The notes below the pieces were generated by a model, which did no database searches, was not told the origin of the DNA, and worked only from the letters and a program-made list of their open reading frames with translations. Positions 53,051 through 61,728 of a stretch of DNA of 64,000 nucleotides are shown here, piece by piece (the stretch's first letter is position 1; each line of letters begins with the position of its first letter). The position numbers and the translations under genes were made by a program. Origin of the DNA: an uncultured Victivallales bacterium (GTDB taxonomy: Bacteria > Verrucomicrobiota > Lentisphaeria > Oligosphaerales > JAFGRS01); assembly GCA_903837355.1 (NCBI GenBank), contig CAILUI010000249.1, positions 79,992 to 143,991 of the forward strand, in the 5' to 3' direction.

Positions 53051-53686
53051 TCAGAGTGCGCCGACGGCCTGCAGCCAGAGGTGGGCGATAAAGGCATGGC
53101 CGGCCTGCGTCGGGTGGACCCCGTCAGCCGCCCAGAAGGCCGGCTCGCGGCGCGTCGCTGCCGCCGCCAACAGCCCATCAAGCGGGATGTAGAGGGCGCC
53201 GAACTCGCGGGCCAGGTCGCGCACAGCGGCGATCTTCGGATCCAGGTCCTCGCGCCAGCCCTTGCGGTCCTCGGGGTACGGCAGAACAAAGGGCTCCAGC
53301 AGAATCACGCGGGCTGAACTCTCAGCCCGCGTCCGCTGCAGGATCTCGCGGTAGCCGGCCGCGTAGGCCGCGGCCGAGGTCGGATCATTGCGGTCGTAGT
53401 GCCGCCAGGTATCGTTGATGCCGATCATGATGGATACCCAATCCGGCTTCAGGTCAAGGCAGTCGGCCTGCCAGCGCGCCTGCAGATCGCAGACGCGGTT
53501 GCCGCTGATGCCGCGGTTGAGGAAACGCACCTGTAACTCCGGGTGCAGCATCCCAAACCAGGCCGCCACCAGGTTGGCGTAACCGCCCCCAAGCAGGGCG
53601 TCGTGGTCACGCGACCGCCCGGCATCGGTGATGCTGTCGCCCTGGAAGAGGACCGTCTGCCCGGCGCTGATCAGTGGACTGCACAT
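53051..53686 (-). CDS. SGNH hydrolase (GDSL type)
   Basis: A 211-residue single-domain esterase. The start at 53686 follows AGGAGAG and begins the domain. Catalytic blocks are QGDSITDAG (Ser), GISGN (Gly), GINDTW (Asn) and DGVHPTQAGH (Asp and His). Blocks and length agree with acetylxylan-esterase or rhamnogalacturonan-acetylesterase-like GDSL enzymes. No signal peptide is found in this start, so it is cytoplasmic or uses an unidentified route. It lies 23 bases upstream of the LysM lipoprotein gene on the same strand. The substrate is likely an acetylated sugar, by analogy only. Confidence 0.86.
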   Translation of the reverse strand: MCSPLISAGQTVLFQGDSITDAGRSRDHDALLGGGYANLVAAWFGMLHPELQVRFLNRGISGNRVCDLQARWQADCLDLKPDWVSIMIGINDTWRHYDRNDPTSAAAYAAGYREILQRTRAESSARVILLEPFVLPYPEDRKGWREDLDPKIAAVRDLAREFGALYIPLDGLLAAAATRREPAFWAADGVHPTQAGHAFIAHLWLQAVGAL

Positions 53687-53891
53687 AGGTCTCTCCTGCA
53701 CCCTCTCCCGTCCCCTGCGTGGCCGCGCAGCAAAGGCCGGGGACTGCCCCCGGAAGGCCACCGCAGGTGAGTCTCTCAATATAGTGCGCACGCCGCCGTG
53801 GCGAGGGCGCGAACAAGGCCGGCGACAGGTTAATTTTCAGCGTTCCCGCCCCCCCCATCGTCGAGGGCTCGGCGGCGTTTTTCCGTCAGCC

Positions 53892-53919
53892 TTGATTTCC
53901 CCGGCCTCGGGTCTAGGCT
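53892..53919 (+). promoter_or_regulatory. Putative promoter of the M24 operon
   Basis: TTGATT and TAGGCT, 16 bases apart. It predicts a start near 53926, about 60 bases before the ATG at 53985. The -10 box is weak. The minus strand has a TATATT at about 53783 that could be the -10 box of the divergent SGNH gene. Confidence 0.35.
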
Positions 53920-53984
53920 AAACCAGTCACGGCGTGTCGTGGCAACGGGCCGCGGGACAACCCCAAACCAGACTGGAGAGCGTC

Positions 53985-55151
53985 ATGGGATACCTCATTC
54001 AGGCCGAGTACGAGCAGCGACTCGAACAGGTGCGCGGACTGCTGCGGGCCAAGAACCTCGATATCGCCCTGGTCTACTACGATGAGTTCAACATCGGCAA
54101 CGGCTGGTACCTGACGGGCTGGTGCCCGCAATTCGAGAGCGGGGCAGTCCTGGTGCCACGGACGGGCGCCCCGATGATCCTGGGGGGACCGGAGAGCGAG
54201 CCCTTTGCCAAGCTCGACAGCGCCATCACCGAGACGCGCAATTTCCCGGTGTTCATGGTTCCCGACGAGGAGTACCCGAACGCGGTCATCATCGACTTCC
54301 CGAAGCTGTTCGCCGAGCTCAACGCCCAACTCGGCGCCATCCGTCGGGTGGGGCTGGTGGGCGCGGGCCGGATGCCGGCAGCGTGTTACCGCCAGATCGC
54401 CGAGGGCTTCAAGGGCGTGGAGATGGTCGACATCACCGACGACTTCGTGCCCCTGCGCTACGCCAAGTCGGACTGGGAGCGGCAGCAGATCCGCGCCGCC
54501 TTCCGGCTGGCCGACCGCTGCTGGGAAGCGATGAAGGGCCAGGTGGCGGCAGGGGTCTCGGAGATCGAGGTGGCGGCCGCCGGCGAGTTCGCGGCGCGCA
54601 GCCGCGGCGCCAGCGGCTTCGGCTTCACCGCCATTGTCGGCAGCGGCCCGCGCTCCAACGCGGTGGTGCCGACGGCCAGCGCCAAGAAGCTGGAGGCCGG
54701 TGAGCTGGTGATGATCGGCATGGCACCGAAGGTCAATGGCTATGCCGGTGTCATGGGCGATGTACTGCCCGTCTCGGGGCGCTGCAGCAGCCGCCAGAAA
54801 GACTGCGTAAAGTACCTCAAGGAGGCCTTCGCCCTGACCCGTGCGCAACTGGTCCCCGGCCGCATCGGCAAGGAGATCGACGCACCGGCCCGCGCCTACT
54901 TCGCGAAGCACGACCTGACGCGTTACCTGGTTTGCCCGTTCGTGCATACCATCGGCCTGCACGAGGCCGAGTCGCCGTTCTTCGGACCGCACAGCAAGGA
55001 TGTCCTCAAGCCGGGCATGACGGTCTGCGTCGATGTGAGCTTCTTCGGACACCCGGAGTTCAACGGCGTGCGCATCGAAACCGGCTACGAGATCAGCGCC
55101 GACGGCGCCATCCCGCTGAGTCCAAAGATGGACGCGCGGCTGGGAGGTTGA
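53985..55151 (+). CDS. Creatinase/prolidase-family (M24) homologue with altered metal site
   Basis: A 388-residue protein with the two-domain creatinase/prolidase fold. The pita-bread domain begins near 170. The usual two Asp ligands fall in V-D-x-G and C-S-D-I-T-R; here the matching places are LVMIGMAPKVNGYAG and VMGDVLP, so both appear lost. The His of HTIGLHEAE is present, while the usual IEPG Glu reads VDVSFFG, and a Glu remains in RIETGYEI. This suggests a metal-independent hydrolase like creatinase, rather than an aminopeptidase. Start 53985 has GGAGAG. It heads an operon with a deacetylase and a TIM-barrel hydrolase. Which C-N bond it cleaves is unknown. Confidence 0.82.
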   Translation: MGYLIQAEYEQRLEQVRGLLRAKNLDIALVYYDEFNIGNGWYLTGWCPQFESGAVLVPRTGAPMILGGPESEPFAKLDSAITETRNFPVFMVPDEEYPNAVIIDFPKLFAELNAQLGAIRRVGLVGAGRMPAACYRQIAEGFKGVEMVDITDDFVPLRYAKSDWERQQIRAAFRLADRCWEAMKGQVAAGVSEIEVAAAGEFAARSRGASGFGFTAIVGSGPRSNAVVPTASAKKLEAGELVMIGMAPKVNGYAGVMGDVLPVSGRCSSRQKDCVKYLKEAFALTRAQLVPGRIGKEIDAPARAYFAKHDLTRYLVCPFVHTIGLHEAESPFFGPHSKDVLKPGMTVCVDVSFFGHPEFNGVRIETGYEISADGAIPLSPKMDARLGG

Positions 55152-55156
55152 GACCC

Positions 55157-56062
55157 ATGAAGACCCCTGACGGCCCCGGGATCGATGTCGTCTTCGGCAT
55201 CGCTATGGAGACCGACGTCGGCTCGTTCACGGCCAACTCCGAAGGCGTGCAGCACGGCACGCCGCGGCTGCTGGAGCTGTTCGCCCGCCGCGGCATCAAG
55301 GCCACCTTCTACTGGACCGGCCACGCGGCGGAGAACAACGCCAAGATGGTGCGGACGGTCCGTGACGCGGGCCATGAGACCGGCTGCCACAGCCTGGTAC
55401 ATGAGACCCTCGGCGACCCCATCTTCCCCCTGCCCAACAACTGGCCGGTGATGCCGAGCGAAGTCGAAGGCCGGATCACCGAAGCCACGCGCCTGGTGCA
55501 GCAATGCGCTGGCGAACGCCCGGTGAGCTTCCGCTGCCCGCGGCTGTGGGGTAGCACGAAGGTGGTGAATGTCCTCGAGCAACTCGGCTATGTCTCCGAT
55601 GCCTCGCTGCCGCTGTACTACTACCGGACCATGTTCGCGCCCTACCACCCCTCGGTGCGGGATTGGACCAAGCCCGGCCGGCTGAAGATCGTCGAGATCC
55701 CCAACTTCTGCGATCTGAGCATGGTTAGCCAAGACCCCGAGTACGAGCGCGACCGCGATCAGTGGCCGCTGTTCCGCACCAAGGGCGCCCGGGCGCTGCT
55801 CGCCAAGGTCGACGCCTTCACCGCCTACGTGCGCGAGCGCCAGGTCCGACCGGTGTTGTGCTTCTACTTCCATCCCTGGGAGTTCCACGAGATGCCCCAG
55901 GGCTGGATCGACTTCGGCGAGGCGCGGGTGAAACCGCAGCCCTTCATCGTCAAAAACTGCGGCGCCAAGGCCGTGGCCCAATTCGACCGACTGTGCGCCG
56001 GTTTGGCGCAGCGCGGGGCGCGCTTTGTGACGGCCAAGGAGATTGCGGATGAATACCGCTGA
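55157..56062 (+). CDS. Polysaccharide deacetylase (NodB homology)
   Basis: A 301-residue NodB-type deacetylase. The metal and catalytic motifs are visible: METD near the start, GHETGCHSLVHE (two metal His) and SFRCPRLWG, with FYFHPWEF as the final His-containing block. There is no signal peptide. Allantoinase-like and chitin-deacetylase-like branches share this layout, so an amide-hydrolysing role on a small molecule or glycan is possible. Start 55157 is 5 bases after the M24 stop, and its end overlaps the next gene by 14 bases. Confidence 0.88.
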   Translation: MKTPDGPGIDVVFGIAMETDVGSFTANSEGVQHGTPRLLELFARRGIKATFYWTGHAAENNAKMVRTVRDAGHETGCHSLVHETLGDPIFPLPNNWPVMPSEVEGRITEATRLVQQCAGERPVSFRCPRLWGSTKVVNVLEQLGYVSDASLPLYYYRTMFAPYHPSVRDWTKPGRLKIVEIPNFCDLSMVSQDPEYERDRDQWPLFRTKGARALLAKVDAFTAYVRERQVRPVLCFYFHPWEFHEMPQGWIDFGEARVKPQPFIVKNCGAKAVAQFDRLCAGLAQRGARFVTAKEIADEYR

Positions 56063-58259
56063 GAAGCCGGCGGCCGAGAGTGCCGCCGGACTGATGGTCG
56101 GCAGCCACCCGCCGGCATTGACCTGGACGCATTTCCCCACGGCCCAGCAGGCCGTGGTCTGGCGCAACTGGGAGCTCGTCCCGGTGGCGCGCCTGGCGGC
56201 GCTGCTGGAGACGAGCGCGGAGAACGTCCTGGCACTGGCCCAGGGAATGGGCTTACGGGTGCCGCCGCAGGTCGCTCCCGAGTGGCTGCCACGCGGCTAC
56301 GTCACCCTGATCCGGGCCAACTGGCACCTGCTCAACTATGACCAGTTGCTGCAGTTGCTGGACTGGCCCGCAGAGAAACTCGCTTACACTTTACGCGAGG
56401 ACGACTTCCTGTGGATCAAGCTCGGCCAGCTCAAGCCCAAGGCGCCACGGGTCACCTACCGGCCACTGAGCGCGGACGAGCAGCGGCGCACGGCGGCACT
56501 CCGCGCCGTAATCGAACGCGAGTTCCCCGACCTGCAGCAGGCGGACGGGGAGCCGCCCTTCGGCTTCCTCAAGGCCTTTGAGACCCCGCCCCCCAGCGCG
56601 GTGGCCAAGCCCCCGACCGCGGTGGCCGACTCGCCTTTCGGACTGCGGCTGATCTACTCGTACTCGGCGCTGTACGGCGATCCCTTGCTGTCGCCGGAAC
56701 TGGACCCCTTTCCGGATGGGCTGCTGGCCAGACTGGCGGAGATGGGCGTCAACGGCGTCTGGCTGCAGGGGCTGCTCTACACGCTCTACCCCTGGGCCGC
56801 CGCGCCGGAGTACACCGAGGGCTGGGAGACCCGTCTGCGCAACCTGCGGGCACTGGCCCAGCGTGCCGCACGCTTCGGCATCGGCGTCTACCTGTACCTC
56901 AATGAGCCCCGCGGCATGCCACTCTCGTTCTACGACCAGCACCCCGACTGGAAAGGCGTGGAGTTCCCCAGCCTGGGGGTGGCGGCGCTGTGCACCTCGC
57001 AGCCGGCCGTGCTGGACTACCTGCGCCAGAGTACGGCCTGGGTGTTCAAACAGGTGCCGGAACTGGCCGGCGTCCTCACCATCAGCATGTCCGAGAACAC
57101 CACCAGTTGCTACTCGCGCAGCAGCGCCCCGTCCTGTCCACGCTGCGCGAAACGGACCGCTCCCGAGGTGGTGGCCGAGGTCAACCGCGCCATCGCCGAG
57201 GGCGTTCACAGCGTCAAGCCGGAGGCGCGGGTGCTGGTCTGGACCTGGGCCTGGGCGCAGGAGTGGGCCAGCCAGGCCGTCGATCTACTGCCGACGGATG
57301 TCGAACTGATGTGCGTCAGCGAAGAGGCCCTGCCGACCCACGTCGGTGGTGTGGACGCCCAGGTAATCGACTACTCGATCTCGCAAGTCGGTCCCGGCCC
57401 GAAGGCGCTGCCGCTCTGGGAGCAGGCGCGCCGACGCGGCCTCAAGACCGTGGCCAAAGTCCAACTCAACACCACCTGGGAATGCTCCGCGGTGCCCTGG
57501 CTGCCCGCGTTCGACCTCGTCGAAGAGCACCTGCGGAATCTGGCCGCGGCCAAGGTCGATGGGCTGATGTTGAGCTGGACGGTCGGCGGCTACCCGTCGC
57601 CGATCCTCGAACTGCTGGTGCGCCCGGCCGACGAGGTCATCCGCGCCCGCTTCGGCATCGCCGCGGCGCCGCGGCTGCGTGCCGCCTGCCACCAGTTCAG
57701 TGTGGCCTTCAAAGAGTTCCCCTTCCATATCAGCGTGCTCTACACGGCCCCGCAGAACTGCGGACCGCGCAACCTGCTCGCCGCCGAGCCCACGGGTTAC
57801 CCGGCCACCATGGTCGGCTTCCCGTATGACGACCTCGCCGCCTGGCGGGCGGTCTATCCCGAGGATGTGTTTGAGCAGCAGTTCCGCCGCTTGAGCGACC
57901 TCTGGCTCGAGGGCCTGGTGAGCCTGCGTGCCTGCGCCGACGCGATCGAGCCGGAGCGCCGCGCCGGCTTCGCGGATCTGGAACGCCTGGCGAGTGCGGC
58001 CTGGTGCCACTTCCGCAGCACCTACTGCCAGATCGCCTTCGTGCGGCGGCGCCAGCAGACCGATGCCGAGTCACGCCGGCAGTTGCGGGCTCTGCTCGAC
58101 GAAGAGATCGCCGTGGCCCGGCAATTGCACGACATCTGCCGCCAGGATTCCCGCATCGGCTTCGAGGCGACCAACCACTACGCCTACACCCTCAACGACC
58201 TGCGCGAGAAGGTCCTGAACTGCGACGAACTGAAACGGCGCTACGCGGACGGAGGCTGA
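56049..58259 (+). CDS. TIM-barrel glycoside-hydrolase-like protein of unknown family
   Basis: A 736-residue cytoplasmic protein. The ATG at 56049 follows AAGGAG and overlaps the deacetylase gene by 14 bases. Residues about 30-75 look like a helix-turn-helix or targeting segment (VARLAALLETSAENVLALA). From about 190 a TIM barrel is suggested by alternating strands (YSYSALYGDPL, NGVWLQGLLYTLYP, FGIGVYLYLNEP, GVLTISMSEN, VLVWTWAWAQEW). TISMSENTTSC and SCPRCAKR place a Cys cluster beside a likely catalytic strand, reminiscent of the Cys-rich motif in the DUF4838 protein at 25282. The C-terminal 150 residues are helical. Family and substrate are not recognised. Confidence 0.72.
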   Translation: MNTAEKPAAESAAGLMVGSHPPALTWTHFPTAQQAVVWRNWELVPVARLAALLETSAENVLALAQGMGLRVPPQVAPEWLPRGYVTLIRANWHLLNYDQLLQLLDWPAEKLAYTLREDDFLWIKLGQLKPKAPRVTYRPLSADEQRRTAALRAVIEREFPDLQQADGEPPFGFLKAFETPPPSAVAKPPTAVADSPFGLRLIYSYSALYGDPLLSPELDPFPDGLLARLAEMGVNGVWLQGLLYTLYPWAAAPEYTEGWETRLRNLRALAQRAARFGIGVYLYLNEPRGMPLSFYDQHPDWKGVEFPSLGVAALCTSQPAVLDYLRQSTAWVFKQVPELAGVLTISMSENTTSCYSRSSAPSCPRCAKRTAPEVVAEVNRAIAEGVHSVKPEARVLVWTWAWAQEWASQAVDLLPTDVELMCVSEEALPTHVGGVDAQVIDYSISQVGPGPKALPLWEQARRRGLKTVAKVQLNTTWECSAVPWLPAFDLVEEHLRNLAAAKVDGLMLSWTVGGYPSPILELLVRPADEVIRARFGIAAAPRLRAACHQFSVAFKEFPFHISVLYTAPQNCGPRNLLAAEPTGYPATMVGFPYDDLAAWRAVYPEDVFEQQFRRLSDLWLEGLVSLRACADAIEPERRAGFADLERLASAAWCHFRSTYCQIAFVRRRQQTDAESRRQLRALLDEEIAVARQLHDICRQDSRIGFEATNHYAYTLNDLREKVLNCDELKRRYADGG

Positions 58260-58422
58260 GCCGGGCAGAGGCGTCGCGAGCGGCGACACCCGTGGCGGCA
58301 GCGGTTCGGGGTGTCAGGGTTCAGAGCCCTGGCTGTGGCCGGGCAAACCGGCATGAGGCTTGTGAGCCCCAGGCAAGGAGTCGGCGGTCGGCAGTGGCTG
58401 CTGTTCGGAGCCCGCATTCGCA

Positions 58423-58440
58423 GTTCCGCACAGGCGGAAC
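58423..58440. repeat. REP-like hairpin beside trmB
   Basis: GTTCCGC-ACAG-GCGGAAC is a perfect 7-bp stem one base downstream of the trmB stop. The preceding TTCGCAGTTCCGC is identical to 63031-63043 in the repeat array next to the transposase. This is probably a solitary, degenerate member of that family and could serve as the trmB terminator. Confidence 0.55.
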
Positions 58441-58441
58441 G

Positions 58442-59038
58442 TTACCCCCGGTCCGGGGGCCGGGGTTCGAGGCGGAAAGCCAGGTGCGGGACGTCCTTGC
58501 CGGCGGCGCGCCACTGTACCTCGAACTCAGTCTGGATGTCGGCGATGTCCGCGATCGCGGCAGCAGCCTCGCGCAGACACGGGTACAAGGCCAGGATGCG
58601 CCGCCAGTCGGCCAGGTACGGCACGTGGTCCGTCGACATGTGCAGCACGCCCCCCGGCTTGAGCAGACGCACCAGCCGGCCGACGAAGTCCGTCGTCACC
58701 AGGCGTTTGATGCGGTGGCGCTCCTTCGGCCAGGGATCCGGGCAAAGCAGGTGGATGCGGTCGATGCAGGCATGCGGCAGCAGGTACGAGGCCAGATCGA
58801 GATTGTCGGCGCGCAGCAGCGCGAGATTGGTCAGGCCGCGGTTCGTGGCCTTACGGTCGATACGCCGCAGGCGGCCCAGCATGACGTCGCTGGCGAGCAC
58901 CACGCGGTCCGGGTAGCGCCGAGCGAGCTCGAGCGCCAGGCGGCCCTTACCGCAGCCCATGTCGAGTTCGATGGCGGACGGCGCGCGGCCGCGCGTCGGG
59001 TCGATGACCTGGTAGGTACCTGTGAGGATTTCAATCAT
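58442..59038 (-). CDS. trmB: tRNA (guanine-N7-)-methyltransferase
   Basis: A 198-residue TrmB, which makes m7G46 in tRNA using SAM. The SAM-binding motif is IELDMGCGKGRLALELA, and the family's LLCPDPWPKERHRIKRL block follows, with the FVGRLVRLLKPGG strand. The length is typical for a single-domain enzyme. The ATG at 59038 starts the domain; a GTG four codons upstream is alternative. The gene lies just after the aminotransferase gene on the same strand. Confidence 0.93.
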   Translation of the reverse strand: MIEILTGTYQVIDPTRGRAPSAIELDMGCGKGRLALELARRYPDRVVLASDVMLGRLRRIDRKATNRGLTNLALLRADNLDLASYLLPHACIDRIHLLCPDPWPKERHRIKRLVTTDFVGRLVRLLKPGGVLHMSTDHVPYLADWRRILALYPCLREAAAAIADIADIQTEFEVQWRAAGKDVPHLAFRLEPRPPDRG

Positions 59039-59046
59039 GCGACAGA

Positions 59047-60222
59047 TCACAAGCCGCCGATGAAGTCCTTCACCCGCACCATGGCTTCCTCGATGTCCTC
59101 AAGACCCGTGGCATAGGCGCAACGCACGAAGCCCTCGCCGCAGGTGCCAAAGGCGCTGCCAGGCACCACGGCCACCTTCTTCTCCTGCAACAGGCGCTTG
59201 GCGAAGTCGCGGCTGGAGAGCCCGGTGGAACGGATACAGGGGAAGGCATAGAAGGCGCCGCTGGGCTTGAAGCAGGGCAGACCCATCTCGTTGAGGCGCT
59301 TGACGATCACGTTGCGGCGCTGTTCGTACTCGAGGCGCATCTCCTCGCGGGCGCGGGCCCCATTGCGGAGGGCCTCCATGGCCCCGGCCTGAGCGACGCT
59401 GGAGGCGCAAAGCATCGAGTACTGATGGATCTTCATCATGGCCTCGATCAGCGTCTGCGGCCCGCAGGCATAGCCGAGACGGAAGCCGGTCATGGCGTCG
59501 GCCTTGCTGAAGCCGTTGAGCAGGACCGTCCGCTCGCGCATGCCCGGCAGCGCGGCAATGCTCGGCGAACGCGGTTCGTAGCTGAGCATCTCGTAGATCT
59601 CATCGGTGATGACCAGCAGATCGTGGCGGATGGCCACATCCGCCAGGCGCTGCTTGACGTCGGCCGTCAGGCCGGCACCGGTGGGATTGTTGGGGAAGTT
59701 CAGCAGCAACACCCGCGTCTGCGGCGTGATCGCGGCCTCCACCGCCTCCGGCCGCAGCGCGAAATCCTCTTCCGGCCGCGTGATGACCGGCACGGCACAG
59801 GCGTGAGCCATGGTGATACTGGGCGCATAGGACACGTAGCAGGGCTCGTGATAGATCACCTCGTCGCCCGGATTGAGCACCGCCCGCAGAATGAGGTCCA
59901 AGGCCTCGCTGACCCCCACCGTGATGATGCACTCCCGTTCCGGGGCATAACCCGCCCCGAACTGCTCCTCGACAAAGCTGCAGACGGCACGGCGCAGACT
60001 CAGGTAGCCGAGGTTCGAGGTGTAGGCCGTCTGGCCGCGCTTCAGCGCGTAGATGGTCGCCTCACGGATGTTCCAAGGCGTGACAAAGTCCGGCTCGCCG
60101 ATGCCCAGCGAGATCACGTCCTGCATGGATTCGACCAGGTCGAAAAAATCCCGGATGCCGCTGCGGGGTAACCCCGCGATATGGCGGGCCACCCACTTAG
60201 GGGCTGATTTTGAGTCGCTCAT
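59047..60222 (-). CDS. Class I/II PLP aminotransferase
   Basis: A 391-residue PLP aminotransferase of the aspartate/aromatic aminotransferase type. The substrate-binding NFPNNPTGAG loop, the ITDEIYE strand and the PLP lysine Lys240 in NGFSKADAMTGFRLGY are present. Specificity cannot be read from sequence. Its start overlaps the Lrp gene by 26 bases, which strongly suggests co-transcription and regulation by that Lrp protein, so an amino-acid pathway is likely. The trmB gene follows within about 10 bases. Confidence 0.9.
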   Translation of the reverse strand: MSDSKSAPKWVARHIAGLPRSGIRDFFDLVESMQDVISLGIGEPDFVTPWNIREATIYALKRGQTAYTSNLGYLSLRRAVCSFVEEQFGAGYAPERECIITVGVSEALDLILRAVLNPGDEVIYHEPCYVSYAPSITMAHACAVPVITRPEEDFALRPEAVEAAITPQTRVLLLNFPNNPTGAGLTADVKQRLADVAIRHDLLVITDEIYEMLSYEPRSPSIAALPGMRERTVLLNGFSKADAMTGFRLGYACGPQTLIEAMMKIHQYSMLCASSVAQAGAMEALRNGARAREEMRLEYEQRRNVIVKRLNEMGLPCFKPSGAFYAFPCIRSTGLSSRDFAKRLLQEKKVAVVPGSAFGTCGEGFVRCAYATGLEDIEEAMVRVKDFIGGL

Positions 60223-60694
60223 AGGGCACTTCCTCGCGCAGCTCTACTCCGGCTTCTTTGTACTTCTTCAGGAGAAAATGGGTCGCGGTGGCCTTGACGC
60301 CGTCCTGTGAGGCAAGCTTGCTGGCCACAAAGCGAGCGACGTCCTGCAGGGACTGGCCCACCACCTCGAGGCGCAGGTCATAACGACCGCTGACCAGGTA
60401 GACCGAATGCACCTCGGGGAAGCGGGCAAGCGCCATGGCCACATTGTCGAAACCGCCATCGCGTTCGGGCTGGACCTCGACCTCGATGATGGCGCGCACC
60501 TCACCATGGGTGATCTTGTCCTCATCGAGCACCACGCTGTAACCCATGATCAGGCCGTCGCGCTCCATCTGGGCAATGGCGCCCTCGACCGCGACGACGG
60601 TGGACTGCAGGCGGTCGGCGATCTCGGCGGCGGGCATGCGGCCGTTCTGTCGTAGCAGCCGCAGAATACTTCTGGCGTAGTCGCTAGGGTTCAT
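60197..60694 (-). CDS. Lrp/AsnC-family transcription regulator
   Basis: A 165-residue regulator. The N-terminal helix-turn-helix (about 1-60; ILRLLRQNGRMPAAEIADRL) is followed by an RAM ligand-binding domain (AIIEVEVQPERDGG, VHSVYLVSGRYDLRLEVVG). The length fits the family. AGGAGG lies 5 bases before the ATG. It is upstream of and overlaps the aminotransferase gene, so it probably senses an amino acid and controls that gene and itself. Confidence 0.92.
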   Translation of the reverse strand: MNPSDYARSILRLLRQNGRMPAAEIADRLQSTVVAVEGAIAQMERDGLIMGYSVVLDEDKITHGEVRAIIEVEVQPERDGGFDNVAMALARFPEVHSVYLVSGRYDLRLEVVGQSLQDVARFVASKLASQDGVKATATHFLLKKYKEAGVELREEVPYERLKISP

Positions 60695-60792
60695 GACTCC
60701 TCCTGATCACGGCAGGCACAGACGTCCAAGCCGGCACGGCCAGAGCCGCTCCCGGCGCCGGCGGGACGAGAGCGCAGCAACGGTAGGCGTGC

Positions 60793-61440
60793 TTACTTCG
60801 CCGGGATCTTCAGCTTCTGCCCCACGCGGATGACATTGCCTTTGATGCCGTTGGCGTTGCACAGGGCGGCGGGGCTGAGGTTGAACGCCTTGGCGATGGC
60901 GCTGACGGTATCGCCAGCCACCACGGTGTACTCCTGGCTGGCGGCGGCTGGGGCCGGACGCGAACTCTCGGCAGACTGCCGGACCTGGTTGAGATTACGG
61001 GCCATCTCTTCGGCCACATTGTTGGAGAACTTCTTCATGGCCCGATCCTGATCCTGCGCCAGCTTATCCTTGAAAGAGGACATGCCCTCGCGCCAGTTCC
61101 CGTCGGCGGCGTTCAATCGCGCCGCCAGATCGGCGACCAGCCCGCGCAACTTCTCGATCTCCTGAGCCCGTGCGCCATTCTCCTGGCGCAGGTCATCGAT
61201 GTAGCCGTAGAGCTGCTTCTGGCTGTCCTGGAAGGCGCGCAGTTCGCCACGCAGGGCGGCGACTTCACGGTCGGCCCGTTCTGCATCCTGGCGCACGCTC
61301 TGCTGCGCCACCATCTGCTGCTGCTCCTGCAGGTCCTGCTGCCCTTCGCTGTAGTACATGGACTCGCAGCCCGGCATCAGAGCGACCACGCCCCCGACCA
61401 CCACTGCCATCCCCGCCATCTTCCAGGCCATGCGCTGCAT
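60793..61440 (-). CDS. LysM lipoprotein with coiled coil
   Basis: A 215-residue lipoprotein. The signal peptide ends in the lipobox LMPGC at about residues 21-25. A long coiled coil follows (EGQQDLQEQQQMVAQQSV, then ADREVAALRGELRAFQDSQ) to about residue 140. After a short linker comes one LysM domain (YTVVAGDTVSAIAKAFNLS, IRVGQKLKIP). It anchors to peptidoglycan and could extend as a spacer. The start has GGAG 8 bases upstream. It is not in an operon with the Lrp gene (98-base gap) and diverges from the methyltransferase. Confidence 0.87.
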   Translation of the reverse strand: MQRMAWKMAGMAVVVGGVVALMPGCESMYYSEGQQDLQEQQQMVAQQSVRQDAERADREVAALRGELRAFQDSQKQLYGYIDDLRQENGARAQEIEKLRGLVADLAARLNAADGNWREGMSSFKDKLAQDQDRAMKKFSNNVAEEMARNLNQVRQSAESSRPAPAAASQEYTVVAGDTVSAIAKAFNLSPAALCNANGIKGNVIRVGQKLKIPAK

Positions 61441-61728
61441 GGTATATTCTCCATAGCGACTGAAACGTACCCGCCACCGACGCCGCCGGCGGTCCCTCGA
61501 CCGGCTTTCCACCGAGCCCGCAACGTGGTAGGTTACCCCGGCAGAACCGTGGCGTGGCGCAACGCTTGAAACATAGTGCGGTAACCTGCCGTTGGAAAGC
61601 GCGACCGGGGGCCGGAAAACCGCGGCAGCGTCGGCAGTCCCAGCCGTCTGCTGGGCCCTACGTGGGACGGCTCGGGAGAGTCGCCCAACCTTCAGAACGC
61701 ACGACGGCAAGCGAGGGTGACCACCCAG

